Position numbers and translations under genes: made by a program
In this document: positions 44,586-55,212 of the stretch, piece by piece
Numbering within the stretch: position 1 is the stretch's first letter
How the letters are laid out: every line of letters starts with the position of its first letter
The notes under the pieces: generated by a model
What the model was told of the DNA's origin: nothing
The model's input: the letters and a program-made list of their open reading frames with translations, nothing else
Databases searched by the model: none
Origin: an uncultured Saprospiraceae bacterium
GTDB lineage: Bacteria > Bacteroidota > Bacteroidia > Chitinophagales > Saprospiraceae
Assembly: GCA_938016265.1 (NCBI GenBank)
Contig: CALLWB010000050.1
Coordinates: 1 to 64,000 of the forward strand
DNA length: 64,000 nt
Direction of reading: 5' to 3'

Positions 44586-45488
44586 ATGATGAATTATTTA
44601 AAAGATTATTTCGAATTTACTCGATCAGAAAGAAACGGTGCGCTTTCTTTGATAGTTTGTATTTCTGGAATTTTTCTTTTGCCTTATTTTTATCCACTCT
44701 TTGGTCAGAGTGATACCTCTGATTTTTCAGTGTTCAAATCCTTGATTGAGGAGTTAGAGTCGGAAGCAATTGCTGCGGCTGACATTCAAGAAACCTACAC
44801 AAACACAAGCAATTCTTACTACAAAAAATCAGCTTCCAACTATAAGTCATCCCCCAAAAAAGAATACACCCCCAATAACTCAAAGTACAAATCATCCAAA
44901 GAAAAGAGTGGGAAGTATTCAAAAATAAATTCCTCCGAAAAATCAACGGACAACCCAACACCTCCTTATCAAAAAAAGGAATACACTAAAAAGGAGTATC
45001 CCAAAAAAGAATACTCAAAGAAAGAATATCCAAAAAAGGAGTACCCCAAAAAAGAGTACGACACCCCTTACATCAAGAAAAACAGCACCCAAAAAATAGC
45101 GATAAATAAAGCCACCCCAGAAACACTACAACAGCTAAAAGGAATTGGCCCGGCCTACTCGCAGCGGATCATTAAGTTTAGAGATGCGCTTGGCGGATTT
45201 GCAACTGTTGATCAGGTAGGTGAGGTATTCGGACTTCCGGATTCTACCTTTCAAAGTATAAAACCTCAATTGCTAATTTCCAGTCAGCTATTGAAAAAAA
45301 TAAACATTAATACTGCCACCGTAGACGAATTGAAGCTTCATCCCTATCTGAAATGGAAACAAGCTAATGCAATTGTGACTTATAGAGAACAACACGGTCT
45401 ATACAACACACCAAATGACATCAACAAAATCCTTTCTTTACCGAAGGATTTAACAGATAAACTTATACCCTATTTAATCACTGAGTAA
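44586..45488 (+). CDS. ComEA-like double helix-hairpin-helix protein with KKEYx repeats
   Basis: A 300-residue protein. The ATG at 44586 (or 44589) is favoured over the upstream open frame because it gives a normal N-terminus (MMNYLKDYFEFTRSERNGAL) directly before the membrane helix (about 22-42). A long polar linker follows, with six perfect-length KKEYx pentapeptides (residues 130-159), then two ComEA-type HhH modules: INKATPETLQQLKGIGPAYS (from about 172) and ININTATVDELKLHP (from about 239). ComEA-type domains bind dsDNA during uptake. The strongly basic linker could contact DNA or envelope polymers; that is inference. apt follows after 45 bp. Confidence 0.82.
   Translation: MMNYLKDYFEFTRSERNGALSLIVCISGIFLLPYFYPLFGQSDTSDFSVFKSLIEELESEAIAAADIQETYTNTSNSYYKKSASNYKSSPKKEYTPNNSKYKSSKEKSGKYSKINSSEKSTDNPTPPYQKKEYTKKEYPKKEYSKKEYPKKEYPKKEYDTPYIKKNSTQKIAINKATPETLQQLKGIGPAYSQRIIKFRDALGGFATVDQVGEVFGLPDSTFQSIKPQLLISSQLLKKININTATVDELKLHPYLKWKQANAIVTYREQHGLYNTPNDINKILSLPKDLTDKLIPYLITE
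44973..45062 (+). repeat. 15-bp tandem repeat (six KKEYx units)
   Basis: Six in-frame 15-bp units encode KKEYT, KKEYP, KKEYS, KKEYP, KKEYP and KKEYD. Synonymous changes between units (GAA/GAG, TAT/TAC) show it is not a very recent expansion. Confidence 0.9.
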
Positions 45489-45533
45489 CCCACAAAAAAG
45501 TAGAAACAGATTTACGCTAAACCCAAAGTATAA

Positions 45534-46073
45534 ATGACTCTTCTCGAAAATGTATTAAAAGAAGTGATTCGCGAAGTACCAGACTTCCCGAAACCAGGCA
45601 TAAACTTCAAGGATATAACGCCATTGTTCCTTGATCCACAGCTTTGCAGAGCTATTGTTGAAGCGTTCGTAAACCATGCCAAACGAATTAAAGTAGATGC
45701 AATTTGCGGAGTAGAAAGTCGTGGATTTTTGTTTGGGCCAATTGTCGCCCAACAACTGGACATCCCTTTTATTCTAATCAGAAAAAAAGGGAAGCTCCCA
45801 GGTAAAACCCTCTCCCAAAGTTATCAATCAGAATATGGAGAAGCTACTATCGAGGTACACGAACAAGACCTCAAACCTAAAAGTAAAATCCTTATTCATG
45901 ATGATATTCTAGCCACTGGAGGTACTGTGATTGCAGCCGCCGAGCTTGTAAAAAAGAAAAAATGTAAAGTAGTTGGATTTTCCTTCGTCGCTGAACTAGG
46001 CTTTCTAGGTGGAGCCAAAAAAATAAAAAAACATTCCAAGAACATTTGTTCGTTGGTCAATTATGACAAGTAA
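45534..46073 (+). CDS. apt: Adenine phosphoribosyltransferase
   Basis: A cytosolic purine-salvage enzyme making AMP from adenine and PRPP, 179 residues as usual. Family blocks are IREVPDFPKPGINFKDITPL at the N-terminus, GVESRGFLFG (59-68), RKKGKLPG (83-90) and the PRPP-binding loop ILIHDDILATGGT (119-131). It is 45 bp behind the ComEA-like gene and convergent with phoH after 21 bp. Together with adenine deaminase at 32082, it gives two routes for adenine reuse in this window. Confidence 0.97.
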   Translation: MTLLENVLKEVIREVPDFPKPGINFKDITPLFLDPQLCRAIVEAFVNHAKRIKVDAICGVESRGFLFGPIVAQQLDIPFILIRKKGKLPGKTLSQSYQSEYGEATIEVHEQDLKPKSKILIHDDILATGGTVIAAAELVKKKKCKVVGFSFVAELGFLGGAKKIKKHSKNICSLVNYDK

Positions 46074-46094
46074 TTGTCGTTAGATCCCCCCCTT

Positions 46095-47153
<1,059 letters not shown>

Positions 47154-47380
47154 ATTTAACTTTTTTTGGTAAGTTATTTAACTTAATTATGAAGTATGAC
47201 AACTAAATTACGATGTACCTTTTTTATTTGTAAATAATGTGTCCGTATTCATAGTAACGAATGTAACGCATAAATGTGAAGTAGAGTTTCTTAAGATTTG
47301 ATTTTTTTAAATTTTTATGTAATAACGTTTTAGTCCCTCTAGAGCATTCATGAAATGCGCTCTGCCTTCTAGCAGGTCTT

Positions 47381-47989
47381 CTATCCAGGAAAGGAACGCA
47401 AATTTTTATAATAAATCCAGCCAGAAACATCGTTTTCCGATCCAGTTTCAATTTTGAGCCATTTTCTGCGTGCCTCCGTTACTTTTACAATACTGTTTTT
47501 ATAGATGGTGTCGACAACGGTAGTGGTGGCGTCTGGCCCAGCGTGCAGTTCTACCATATCGAGACCAATGGTACGAACAAAGCGCCATTTACGTGTTCCA
47601 GTGCAATGATAAATGATTTCCTCTGAAGAAAAATCAGGCGCGTCAAAACAAGATGCCAACGGCTCCTCCCAGTAAAAACTAAACGAATGGTCGTCTTTCA
47701 TTTCGAGTACACCATAGGTGTTGGTGCTGCCTCTTTCACCAAAGGACCAGCGCACCAAATTCGATTTTCTACCGCCAAATTTTCCAGTAAAATAAAACCG
47801 ACAGGGCCCACTTTGAAGAGAATCCAGATGATCCTTTTCGTAAACCCCCGTTATCAAATGTCCTACAGGCTCAGTGGCAAGAAACAAGTCCTCTCCATAA
47901 TATCCAGAAGGAGGAGGGGTAGCCTCTTCTCCACATCCTAAAAAAAGCATGCAGAATAAATACAATAAATATTTTATCTTGATGTCCAT
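47381..47989 (-). CDS. SH3-domain lipoprotein
   Basis: A 202-residue lipoprotein. The ATG at 47989 gives a classic lipoprotein signal (MDIKIKYLLYLFCMLFLGC), so the longer open frame to 48016 is not used. A unique middle region (FYFTGKFGGRKSNLVRWSFG, YWEEPLASCFDAPDF) is followed by a bacterial SH3-like domain at about 135-198 (VELHAGPDATTTVVDTIYKN, KWLKIETG, DVSGWIYYKNL). SH3b domains often bind peptidoglycan or extracellular polymers. It is divergent from the lipocalin-like gene at 48087. Confidence 0.75.
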   Translation of the reverse strand: MDIKIKYLLYLFCMLFLGCGEEATPPPSGYYGEDLFLATEPVGHLITGVYEKDHLDSLQSGPCRFYFTGKFGGRKSNLVRWSFGERGSTNTYGVLEMKDDHSFSFYWEEPLASCFDAPDFSSEEIIYHCTGTRKWRFVRTIGLDMVELHAGPDATTTVVDTIYKNSIVKVTEARRKWLKIETGSENDVSGWIYYKNLRSFPG

Positions 47990-48086
47990 TAATTCATGAT
48001 CTGTTTTCAAAATCAAAGTTACTCTATATTAACAATATAAAACAACTTCAGTTAAGCAGATCATTCACCAATAAATAGTTTACCAC

Positions 48087-48461
48087 ATGCAATTTTCACT
48101 CAAACTAGTCTTGTTCCTATTGCCGTTGTTTTTATTGGCTAGCTGCGGAGCTAGTGTAGATACAGAAGCCCTTGTCGGAAAATGGCAAGGAGTAAATCTG
48201 GACTACAAACAACAAGGAGGGCTGGTAGACGCTTCAAGTAGCTACTACGATTTTAAAACAGATGGCACCTACACCGGCACCGACATCTCTGGCACTCCAG
48301 AATCGGGTACGTATAAATCCCTGTTGAATACGCTTTATCTTACTCCAACTGGTGGCAGCAAACGCGCCCTGGAACTAGAGAGCCAAACAGCGGAAAAACT
48401 GGTATTCAATATCAACCCAGGAGCCATACCATTATTGCTAACATTGAAACGTGTACGTTGA
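48087..48461 (+). CDS. Small lipocalin-like lipoprotein
   Basis: A 124-residue lipoprotein with signal peptide and lipobox LLASC (lipidated Cys at about 20). The mature part has the lipocalin-like outline common in Bacteroidota: LVGKWQGVNLDY, YYDFKTDGTYTGTDISG, GTYKSLLNTLYLTP, KLVFNI. No function can be assigned beyond envelope location. It is convergent with the small lipoprotein gene at 48591. Confidence 0.75.
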   Translation: MQFSLKLVLFLLPLFLLASCGASVDTEALVGKWQGVNLDYKQQGGLVDASSSYYDFKTDGTYTGTDISGTPESGTYKSLLNTLYLTPTGGSKRALELESQTAEKLVFNINPGAIPLLLTLKRVR

Positions 48462-48590
48462 TTTTGGTAGTAGTGGGACATTTTGTAGAAGAGACAACTA
48501 AAATACAAAGGACATTGGGACTAAATTATCTTCGATAATTCTCTGCATCCTCCGCGTAAAATAATATTCTCGCGTTCTTGCAATCAAGCA

Positions 48591-48809
48591 TTAAATCTCC
48601 TTCACTGCCGCCTGGTCAATCTGGCAATGTACCTGAACATTCTTAGTGGGCTTAACTTGTTTGTTCTGTCCCCAGTATCCGCAACCTGAACTGGTGCTGC
48701 AAGAAGAAAGTGAAGCAACTAAAGCAAAAGAGAACAATGCTGCAAAAAATGTACCTTTTGAATTGGTAGATGTTGTGGTGTTTGAATTTTTTCTTCTTAG
48801 AATTGACAT
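48591..48809 (-). CDS. Small lipoprotein of unknown function
   Basis: A 72-residue lipoprotein candidate. The ATG at 48809 gives a basic start (MSILRRKNSN), a hydrophobic stretch (FFAALFSFALVASLSSC) with a lipobox, and a short mature part of about 35 residues with GCGYWGQNKQ and a lone later Cys (VHCQID). Longer open frame upstream lacks signal character. I do not recognise a family. Confidence 0.6.
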   Translation of the reverse strand: MSILRRKNSNTTTSTNSKGTFFAALFSFALVASLSSCSTSSGCGYWGQNKQVKPTKNVQVHCQIDQAAVKEI

Positions 48810-49286
48810 AATATTTATTTTAAAATGATTAATGGTGTGTGTTTTTGACAAAAGGGTTTCACCCGCTCAAATGAATGAGTCGTGCTAAATATTTATGGAT
48901 TGTTGATAGTTCAAGTTTACACAAGAATCGCAGCTGGTGCTACAAAAAACCTGTCACTTTGTGTCGCCGTTTTTCAGCCGTCAAAACAAAGAACCATGGC
49001 TATTGCTAGGGTTTCCCCATCATTCTGTGAATAAAATCGTGGTGGAATTGCGTTTTATACGGATGTAGATAGGAAATATCCGAAAGAGCTTTCTTCTTGA
49101 AATCTAACATAATGCAGGTGTTTTTGATTATTGGTAAATTGTAAAGAAGTTGTTTATACGCTGTATTTGAATTGAAGTTTGAAGTTGGGTGTCTCGCGTT
49201 TATAACGAACAAAATTTCAGTTCAATTGCAAAGGAAATATTATAAAAAAGTTAAAAGTATCCTAATTTTAATCCTGATTCGTTTTT
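48810..49286. other. Gap with one possible micro-ORF
   Basis: This 477-bp gap holds no gene I can fully support. A minus-strand reading frame at 49006-49110 (ATG at 49110) would encode a 34-residue basic peptide (MLDFKKKALSDISYLHPYK, then QFHHDFIHRMMGKP). It has no signal peptide or recognised family. The rest is low-complexity AT-rich sequence upstream of the methyltransferase gene. Confidence 0.4.
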
Positions 49287-49877
49287 ATGATTCTCAAAGT
49301 CTTACATACAGTACCTTGGCTACGGAAGAACTATTTTCATTCCTGGGGACCGAAGTGGGTAAACAAAAAATGTGTTTCCTTTCTGTCTTTTTTGCAGCCG
49401 GGCGACCGTATTTTGGATATCGGTAGTGGCAGCGGTTTAGTCGTCCAACACCTAAGAAAAAAGGGATATCAGGTCACAGGCCTCGACATTGAAGACCTCA
49501 GTTTCACCCCATCCGTCCGACCAGTAGTCTATGATGGGAAGACCATGCCATTCAAAGAAAAAGAGTTCGATGTTGCCTTAATCCTAACCGTCCTGCACCA
49601 TACAGAAAACCCGGAGGCCATTCTCAAAGAAGCAAAACGAGTCGCCCATCGGATCATTATTATAGAAGATATCTATTCCAACAAAATTCAACAATACCTC
49701 ACCTATTGGATGGACGGATTTGTCAATTGGAAGTTTTCTCCCTGCCCAAGAACCAACAAAACAGACCCTGCATGGAAAAAAACCTTCGATCTTTTAGAAT
49801 TAAAGCTGGAACAGGCCAGCTACCACCCCATCCTACTACTATTTAAACAAGCCACCTATCACCTAAAAAATAAATAA
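49287..49877 (+). CDS. Class I SAM-dependent methyltransferase (type 11-like)
   Basis: A 196-residue methyltransferase. Motif I is ILDIGSGSGLVVQHL (about 43-57), followed by VTGLDIEDL, then FKEKEFDVALILTVLHHTEN (motif IV/V region) and RIIIIEDIYSN. The N-terminus (LHTVPWLRKNYFHSWG) and C-terminus (ASYHPILLLFKQATYHL) are hydrophobic, which suggests membrane contact. The substrate is unknown. The DUF1272 gene follows after 65 bp on the same strand. Confidence 0.82.
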   Translation: MILKVLHTVPWLRKNYFHSWGPKWVNKKCVSFLSFLQPGDRILDIGSGSGLVVQHLRKKGYQVTGLDIEDLSFTPSVRPVVYDGKTMPFKEKEFDVALILTVLHHTENPEAILKEAKRVAHRIIIIEDIYSNKIQQYLTYWMDGFVNWKFSPCPRTNKTDPAWKKTFDLLELKLEQASYHPILLLFKQATYHLKNK

Positions 49878-49942
49878 GCACCCAAGATCAAACATACAGA
49901 CAAGACATCCATTGTCTCAACAGCAAATCAAAAAAACCAACA

Positions 49943-50149
49943 ATGCTCAAAATGAAATTAAAATGCGACCAGTGCGCAAACACAACCTACCATAACCAAG
50001 ATACCTATATCTGCAGCTACGAAAACACCTATTGTCCCGAATGCGCCAGCAACCTAAAATACAACTGCCCAGAATGCAAAGGAGAGCTCGTCCTACGACC
50101 AAAACGGATCCTGCCAGAAAAGGCATTTGATCCAAATCTGATTGCATAA
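49943..50149 (+). CDS. DUF1272 small zinc-ribbon-like protein
   Basis: A 68-residue protein matching DUF1272 in layout: LKCDQCANTT, YICSYENTYCPECASN, YNCPECKGELVLRP. Seven cysteines in CxxC-type pairs suggest one or two zinc sites. The RPKR motif after the last pair is typical. Function is unknown. The start could be Met 1 or Met 4 (49952). Confidence 0.8.
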   Translation: MLKMKLKCDQCANTTYHNQDTYICSYENTYCPECASNLKYNCPECKGELVLRPKRILPEKAFDPNLIA

Positions 50150-50226
50150 AGATCATTATCAAGCAAAAAGGTTTACGCTACCTTCCCCTAATAACTCAAT
50201 ATACTTAACAACCCAATAACTAATAA

Positions 50227-52485
50227 CTAGGGAATCTTATACCGCAGCCCAACATAAATATTCCGACCAAAAACAGGCCCCCAGACTAGAGAAGCATCAA
50301 AGGAATCACTAAATGGTTGGTCACTAGCAATGATAGGGTCCGTCTGTCTAAAGTCCAGCAGGTTCTCGCCTCCTAGATAAATTTCCAGATTTTCCTTCCA
50401 GGATTTGCTGATTTGTGCATTCATAAGGACGAAGCCAGGCGATTCTGTAGGGCGTTGATACTGTACAGGATTTCCACTAGTAGATGGTATTCGTTTTTTG
50501 CCTTGATAGCTGACGGTGTAGTCAAACTTCCAGTTATTGTCAGTGGCGTATCCAATATTCATAAATGTACGATGAGGTGCGACCAATGGCTTCTGTAACA
50601 ATTCTTCGGTGTTGATATCTAGTCGATAGGTAGTTTTCACATCAAACCAGCGGTAAGCCAACCGAATATCCAAGCCTTTGAGCAACTCATAATCTGCTTG
50701 TATCTGAAAACTGTTAGAATAGGATTTGCCATTTAAATTAGAAAAAAGAGCATTCCCACTATAAAACTCTAGATCGAGCACCACTTGATTCTGAAAATCT
50801 GTTCGATAAAAATCAGCACTAATCCTTCCTTCTCGATAGTTCAACTTGAATGTCTGGGTAATATTCAGTCCATAATTCCAAGCGACCTCCGCATCCAGAC
50901 CATAAGGCTTCTTGCTCCCATCTCCATTTACAAGAAACTGTCTGGAGCTAGCAAGAATACCAATATTATCCGATATGATATTGGCGGTGCGCTGGCCTCT
51001 GCCGACACTAGCCCGAAAGACAGTTTTTTCGGTTGGAGCATATCTTAAGTGTAATCTTGGAGTAGCAAAAAAGCCATAGTTGTTATGATAGTCGGCGCGT
51101 ATTCCTGCTACGAAACTAAACTTTTCCTCTAGGGTATAGGTATACTCAAAATAAGCACCAGGCACAATTTCCATCCGATCAAAGTTCGTATCATCCAGCG
51201 TTTCTTTATAATCGTCGTATTGTATACTAGCGCCTGCTTTTATGACGTGATTGGTATTGTCAATAATGCTTTGGTAGACAAAATTGGTGTAACTAGAGGT
51301 CTGTCGGGCATCATATCGTCGAAGACCGAAAAAACTAGACTGATTGTGATAAGCGGTGGATGCTTGAAATCCGTAAGTTTTCCAGGGAGTTTCCTCAAAC
51401 ACGCGACCGATTTTCCCCCAGGCTTCTAATCGTTGGAGGTTGAGTCCCATTCCCCAGCTGCCAATAGAAAACTGAGGAAATTTGTGGTCGTAACTGGTTT
51501 GTCCACCTTTGTTAGAAACAAGTGTTCCCTTCACGGCAAATTGTGATCGGAGCCCTTTTTCACCTTGATATCGCCATCGGTTCAATCCGATAAAATGGCG
51601 GGTTTGAGGTCGGTCTAGAAATCCATCCTTGTTTCTGTCCCAGCGCAGCGTGTTGTTTACACCGTGCAACAATAATCCAGTAAACCATTTTTCTTCTTTT
51701 ACGGTGAATGCGGTATTTACATTAGCCTCCAGGCGACCGCCCATATTACCATATAGATTTACGTAGAGCTTTTCAGAATCCTCTGGTTTTCGGAGTTCTA
51801 CATTGATTTGTCCGGCAATACTCTCAAATCCGTTTAGCACAGATCCTGTTCCTTTATTAAGCTGAATCCCTTTTACCCAGTGTCCGGGCACGTAGGTCAA
51901 TCCGTATATAGTAGCTAGTCCACGGATATGAGGCATGTTTTCTCTTGTTATCTGGGTATAGGCCCCTGCGAGTCCTAGCATTTGAATCTGCCGGGTGCCC
52001 GTCACGGCATCAGTAAAAGAGACATCTACACTTGGGCTTGTTTCAAAACTTTCACTCAAATTGCAACAAGCAGCTTTCAGCAACTCCTTCTCTCCTATCT
52101 GTTCTACTTTCAAGGGGTCGAGGAAAGAAATTTCTGTTGTTTTTCGTTTATAAACCACCTCCACTTCATCTAGTGTCGTGGAAGAAACTAAATGGAGATG
52201 GAAATAATCGTCCGTTCTTGTATCAATCGTATCTGTTTCATAACCTACATAACTTACAATCAGTTGATGGATACCTTCTACCTTTTGCAGTTTGAAACCT
52301 CCTGTTGCATCTGAAAAAGTACCCGCTGAAGTCCCTAACCAAAAAGCGCTTGCACCTTCCAATGGGAAACAATCTCCCGCTGCATTTTCTTCTCCAATAT
52401 CCCCCACCACAAACTCCTCTCCTTGTGCAGAAAGTAGTCCGTTGAGAGATAGGAACAAGAATATCAACCAAAAGTATTTTTTCAT
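50227..52485 (-). CDS. TonB-dependent receptor with CarboxypepD_reg domain
   Basis: A 752-residue outer-membrane receptor. Signal peptide 1-20 (ending LLSAQ), CarboxypepD_reg domain (about 35-110, with TSAGTFSDATGGFKLQ and LIVSYVGYETDTI), plug (about 118-240) and barrel ending VYVGLRYKIP-like (IYVGLRYKIP). The plug includes LLKAACCNLSESFETSPSVDV, a paired-Cys block common in a Bacteroidota receptor group often found beside heavy-metal genes. No such genes lie here, so the substrate is unassigned. No SusD partner is present. Confidence 0.9.
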   Translation of the reverse strand: MKKYFWLIFLFLSLNGLLSAQGEEFVVGDIGEENAAGDCFPLEGASAFWLGTSAGTFSDATGGFKLQKVEGIHQLIVSYVGYETDTIDTRTDDYFHLHLVSSTTLDEVEVVYKRKTTEISFLDPLKVEQIGEKELLKAACCNLSESFETSPSVDVSFTDAVTGTRQIQMLGLAGAYTQITRENMPHIRGLATIYGLTYVPGHWVKGIQLNKGTGSVLNGFESIAGQINVELRKPEDSEKLYVNLYGNMGGRLEANVNTAFTVKEEKWFTGLLLHGVNNTLRWDRNKDGFLDRPQTRHFIGLNRWRYQGEKGLRSQFAVKGTLVSNKGGQTSYDHKFPQFSIGSWGMGLNLQRLEAWGKIGRVFEETPWKTYGFQASTAYHNQSSFFGLRRYDARQTSSYTNFVYQSIIDNTNHVIKAGASIQYDDYKETLDDTNFDRMEIVPGAYFEYTYTLEEKFSFVAGIRADYHNNYGFFATPRLHLRYAPTEKTVFRASVGRGQRTANIISDNIGILASSRQFLVNGDGSKKPYGLDAEVAWNYGLNITQTFKLNYREGRISADFYRTDFQNQVVLDLEFYSGNALFSNLNGKSYSNSFQIQADYELLKGLDIRLAYRWFDVKTTYRLDINTEELLQKPLVAPHRTFMNIGYATDNNWKFDYTVSYQGKKRIPSTSGNPVQYQRPTESPGFVLMNAQISKSWKENLEIYLGGENLLDFRQTDPIIASDQPFSDSFDASLVWGPVFGRNIYVGLRYKIP

Positions 52486-52827
52486 TTAATCTATATTGAG
52501 TCCCCTAATATAACGGAATTTTAGACGACATGTTACACCTTGATTACAACAATTATTCCAAGGGATTGTTACAAATAAACAACTAACGATATAACTAAAA
52601 CCTGCCAAAAGAAATTAAGGCCATTCCTGGCTCAGACAACACCCTGAATATCAGTAAATTATTTGGCAACTTTGTTTGATTAAAAAATATAAGGGACATT
52701 TCAGGACAATATACATTATTAATCTGCTATTCCTTTGGAGTTTTAACACAGTTTTAATAGCTTTGGTACTTGTAAAAACAAAATAGTTTTCTAATTTTCT
52801 GGCCTTACATAAATATCTAAAAATAAT
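52486..52827. other. Divergent intergenic region (TonB receptor / fadN)
   Basis: A 342-bp AT-rich spacer between divergent genes. It contains the fadN promoter candidate at 52770-52799. No ORF or strong hairpin was recognised. Confidence 0.5.
52770..52799 (+). promoter_or_regulatory. Probable fadN promoter
   Basis: TTG (52770-52772), a 19-nt spacer and TAATTTTC (52792-52799, one mismatch to TAnnTTTG) lie about 30 nt before the ATG. The spacing equals that before the PqiA-like and topoisomerase genes. Confidence 0.55.
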
Positions 52828-55212
52828 ATGAGTAGAAAAATTAAAAAGGTAGCGGTATTGGGATCTGGAGTTATGGGTTCTGGGATTGCTTGCCATTTCG
52901 CCAATATTGGCCTGGACGTCCTTCTTCTGGATATTGTCCCATTCGATATTACTGATGAAGAACGTAAAAGCAAAGCGCAAAGAAACCGTATTGTAAATGG
53001 TGCCTTAAAAGCGGCTTTGAAGTCTAAATTGAATCCGATTTACGACAAAAAATTTGCGAGTAGAATTACTACTGGTAATTTTGATGATGATTTCGATGAG
53101 ATTGCAGACTGTGATTGGATTATTGAGGTAGTTATCGAACGCTTGGACATCAAAAAACAAATCTTTGAAAAGGTAGACAAAAACCGAAAACAAGGTTCTT
53201 TAGTCACTTCCAATACATCTGGTATTCCGATACACATGATGACAGAAGGCAGAAGCGATGACTTCGTTAAGCATTTCTGCGGAACACACTTTTTCAATCC
53301 ACCACGATATTTGAAATTGTTGGAAGTCATTCCAACTGCCAAAACGGATCCTGAAGTTGTTCAGTTTTTCATGGACTACGGAGATAAATTCCTAGGAAAA
53401 AGAACCGTTTTATGTAAAGATACGCCTGCATTTATTGCCAACAGAGTTGGGGTTTATGCCATGGCAAAAATATTCCAGTTGACCACTGAATTAGGCCTTA
53501 GCATTGAGGAAGTGGACAAACTAACCGGACCAGCTATCGGACGACCAAAAACAGGTACTTTCCGTCTTGGTGATTTAGTAGGTCATGATACTTCCGTAAA
53601 GGTGATAAAAGGTATTAAGGACAATTGTCCAAACGATGAGCAAGCCAGCTCTTTTGTTATACCAAAATACCTGGATCACATGATCGAGAATAAGTGGTTG
53701 GGTAACAAAACCAAACAAGGGTTTTACAAAAGCAAAAGAGACGAAAACGGTAAACGAGTCATCTCTGCATTAAACCTTGAAACGCTAGAGTACGCTGAAG
53801 CCAAAAAGGTACGGCTACCAAGCCTGGGCGCTGCAAAGGACATTGAAGATTTGCCTGGAAAAATCCGCTGTATCTTCGATTCTGAAGACAAAGGTGGAGA
53901 ATTAATAAGAAAGTCGCTTCTAGGATTATTCGCTTATGTGTCAAACAGAATTCCTGAAATTTCTGATGATTTATATAGCATAGACGATGCACTAAAAGCA
54001 GGTTTTGCCTGGGAGATTGGACCATTCCAATACTGGGATATCATTGGTTTGGAGAAAGGTATCAAGATGGCAGAAGAAGAAGGACATACTATTGGCCAAT
54101 GGGTCAAAGATATGGCTGCTTCTGGCAAAACAACCTTCTATCAAACAGAAAACGGTGTACAACAATACTACGAAACCAGTAGTAAATCATACAAAGCAAT
54201 ACCAGGAAGTGAGAATTACATCATCCTTGCTAACAACCCTACTCCTCCTGTTTGGAAAAACAGCGAGTCGATTTTACACGATATAGGAGATGGTGTCCTG
54301 TGCCTAGAATTCAAAAGTAAAATGAATTCTATCGGCGGTGGCGTTCTAGAAGGAATCAACAAATCCATCGAAATTGCTGAAGAAGGTGAGTGGAAAGGAT
54401 TGGTCATTGGAAACAACGCAACCAATTTCTCTGTAGGAGCCAACTTAGCGATGATTGGAATGATGGCTTATGGACAAGAGTTTGATGAATTGAACTTTGC
54501 CGTTCAGTCCTTCCAAAATACAACCATGCGCTGTCGTTATTCTTCCATACCAGTGGTTACTGCAACACAAGGATTTGTCTTTGGTGGTGGCTGCGAAGTT
54601 GCTATGCACTCAGATGTCGTAGTCGCTTCTGCAGAATCGTACATCGGTTTGGTAGAAGTTGGCGTTGGTCTGATACCTGGAGGTGGAGGAACCAAGGAGT
54701 TTGCGCTCCGTGCATCTGATTCATTTTTTGATGGAGATGTACAAATACCAACCATGATCGAGAAGTTCAAGTCTATCGCTATGGCGAATGTCGCGACTTC
54801 TGGGTATGAAGGTTTCAACAATGGCACAATGAGAAAAGGCATTGACAAAGTTTCCGTCAATACCAGCCGCACACTTTCAGAAGCTAAAAAGGAAGTATTA
54901 CGCTTAAGCGAAGATTACACACAACCTATCGAACGAACAGACATTCATGTACTAGGACGTTCTGGATTGGGTGCGTTATACGCTGCAGCTTCCAGCCTAC
55001 AATTTGGTAAGTATGCCTCTGAACACGATGTTAAAATCGCTAAGAAAGTAGCTGATGTGCTTTGCGGCGGAGACCTAAGTGCTCCACAAAAAGTATCCGA
55101 ACGTTACTTACTAGACATCGAAAGAGAAGCATTCTTAAGTTTGGTAGCTGAGCCAAAAACAATGGAGCGGATTTCTCACATGTTGTCTACTAATAAGCCT
55201 TTGAGAAATTAG
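52828..55212 (+). CDS. fadN: 3-hydroxyacyl-CoA dehydrogenase/enoyl-CoA hydratase (FadN-like)
   Basis: A 794-residue bifunctional beta-oxidation enzyme that hydrates enoyl-CoA and oxidises 3-hydroxyacyl-CoA. The dehydrogenase comes first: NAD-binding AVLGSGVMGSGIACHFANIG (about 8-27) and catalytic region GTHFFNPPRYLKLLEVIP. The crotonase domain is C-terminal, with GGGCEVAMHSD and GLVEVGVGLIPGGGG, both catalytic Glu positions kept. This order and length match FadN (YusL) of Bacillus rather than E. coli FadB. The thiolase gene lies 167 bp downstream on the same strand, completing the cycle. Confidence 0.93.
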   Translation: MSRKIKKVAVLGSGVMGSGIACHFANIGLDVLLLDIVPFDITDEERKSKAQRNRIVNGALKAALKSKLNPIYDKKFASRITTGNFDDDFDEIADCDWIIEVVIERLDIKKQIFEKVDKNRKQGSLVTSNTSGIPIHMMTEGRSDDFVKHFCGTHFFNPPRYLKLLEVIPTAKTDPEVVQFFMDYGDKFLGKRTVLCKDTPAFIANRVGVYAMAKIFQLTTELGLSIEEVDKLTGPAIGRPKTGTFRLGDLVGHDTSVKVIKGIKDNCPNDEQASSFVIPKYLDHMIENKWLGNKTKQGFYKSKRDENGKRVISALNLETLEYAEAKKVRLPSLGAAKDIEDLPGKIRCIFDSEDKGGELIRKSLLGLFAYVSNRIPEISDDLYSIDDALKAGFAWEIGPFQYWDIIGLEKGIKMAEEEGHTIGQWVKDMAASGKTTFYQTENGVQQYYETSSKSYKAIPGSENYIILANNPTPPVWKNSESILHDIGDGVLCLEFKSKMNSIGGGVLEGINKSIEIAEEGEWKGLVIGNNATNFSVGANLAMIGMMAYGQEFDELNFAVQSFQNTTMRCRYSSIPVVTATQGFVFGGGCEVAMHSDVVVASAESYIGLVEVGVGLIPGGGGTKEFALRASDSFFDGDVQIPTMIEKFKSIAMANVATSGYEGFNNGTMRKGIDKVSVNTSRTLSEAKKEVLRLSEDYTQPIERTDIHVLGRSGLGALYAAASSLQFGKYASEHDVKIAKKVADVLCGGDLSAPQKVSERYLLDIEREAFLSLVAEPKTMERISHMLSTNKPLRN

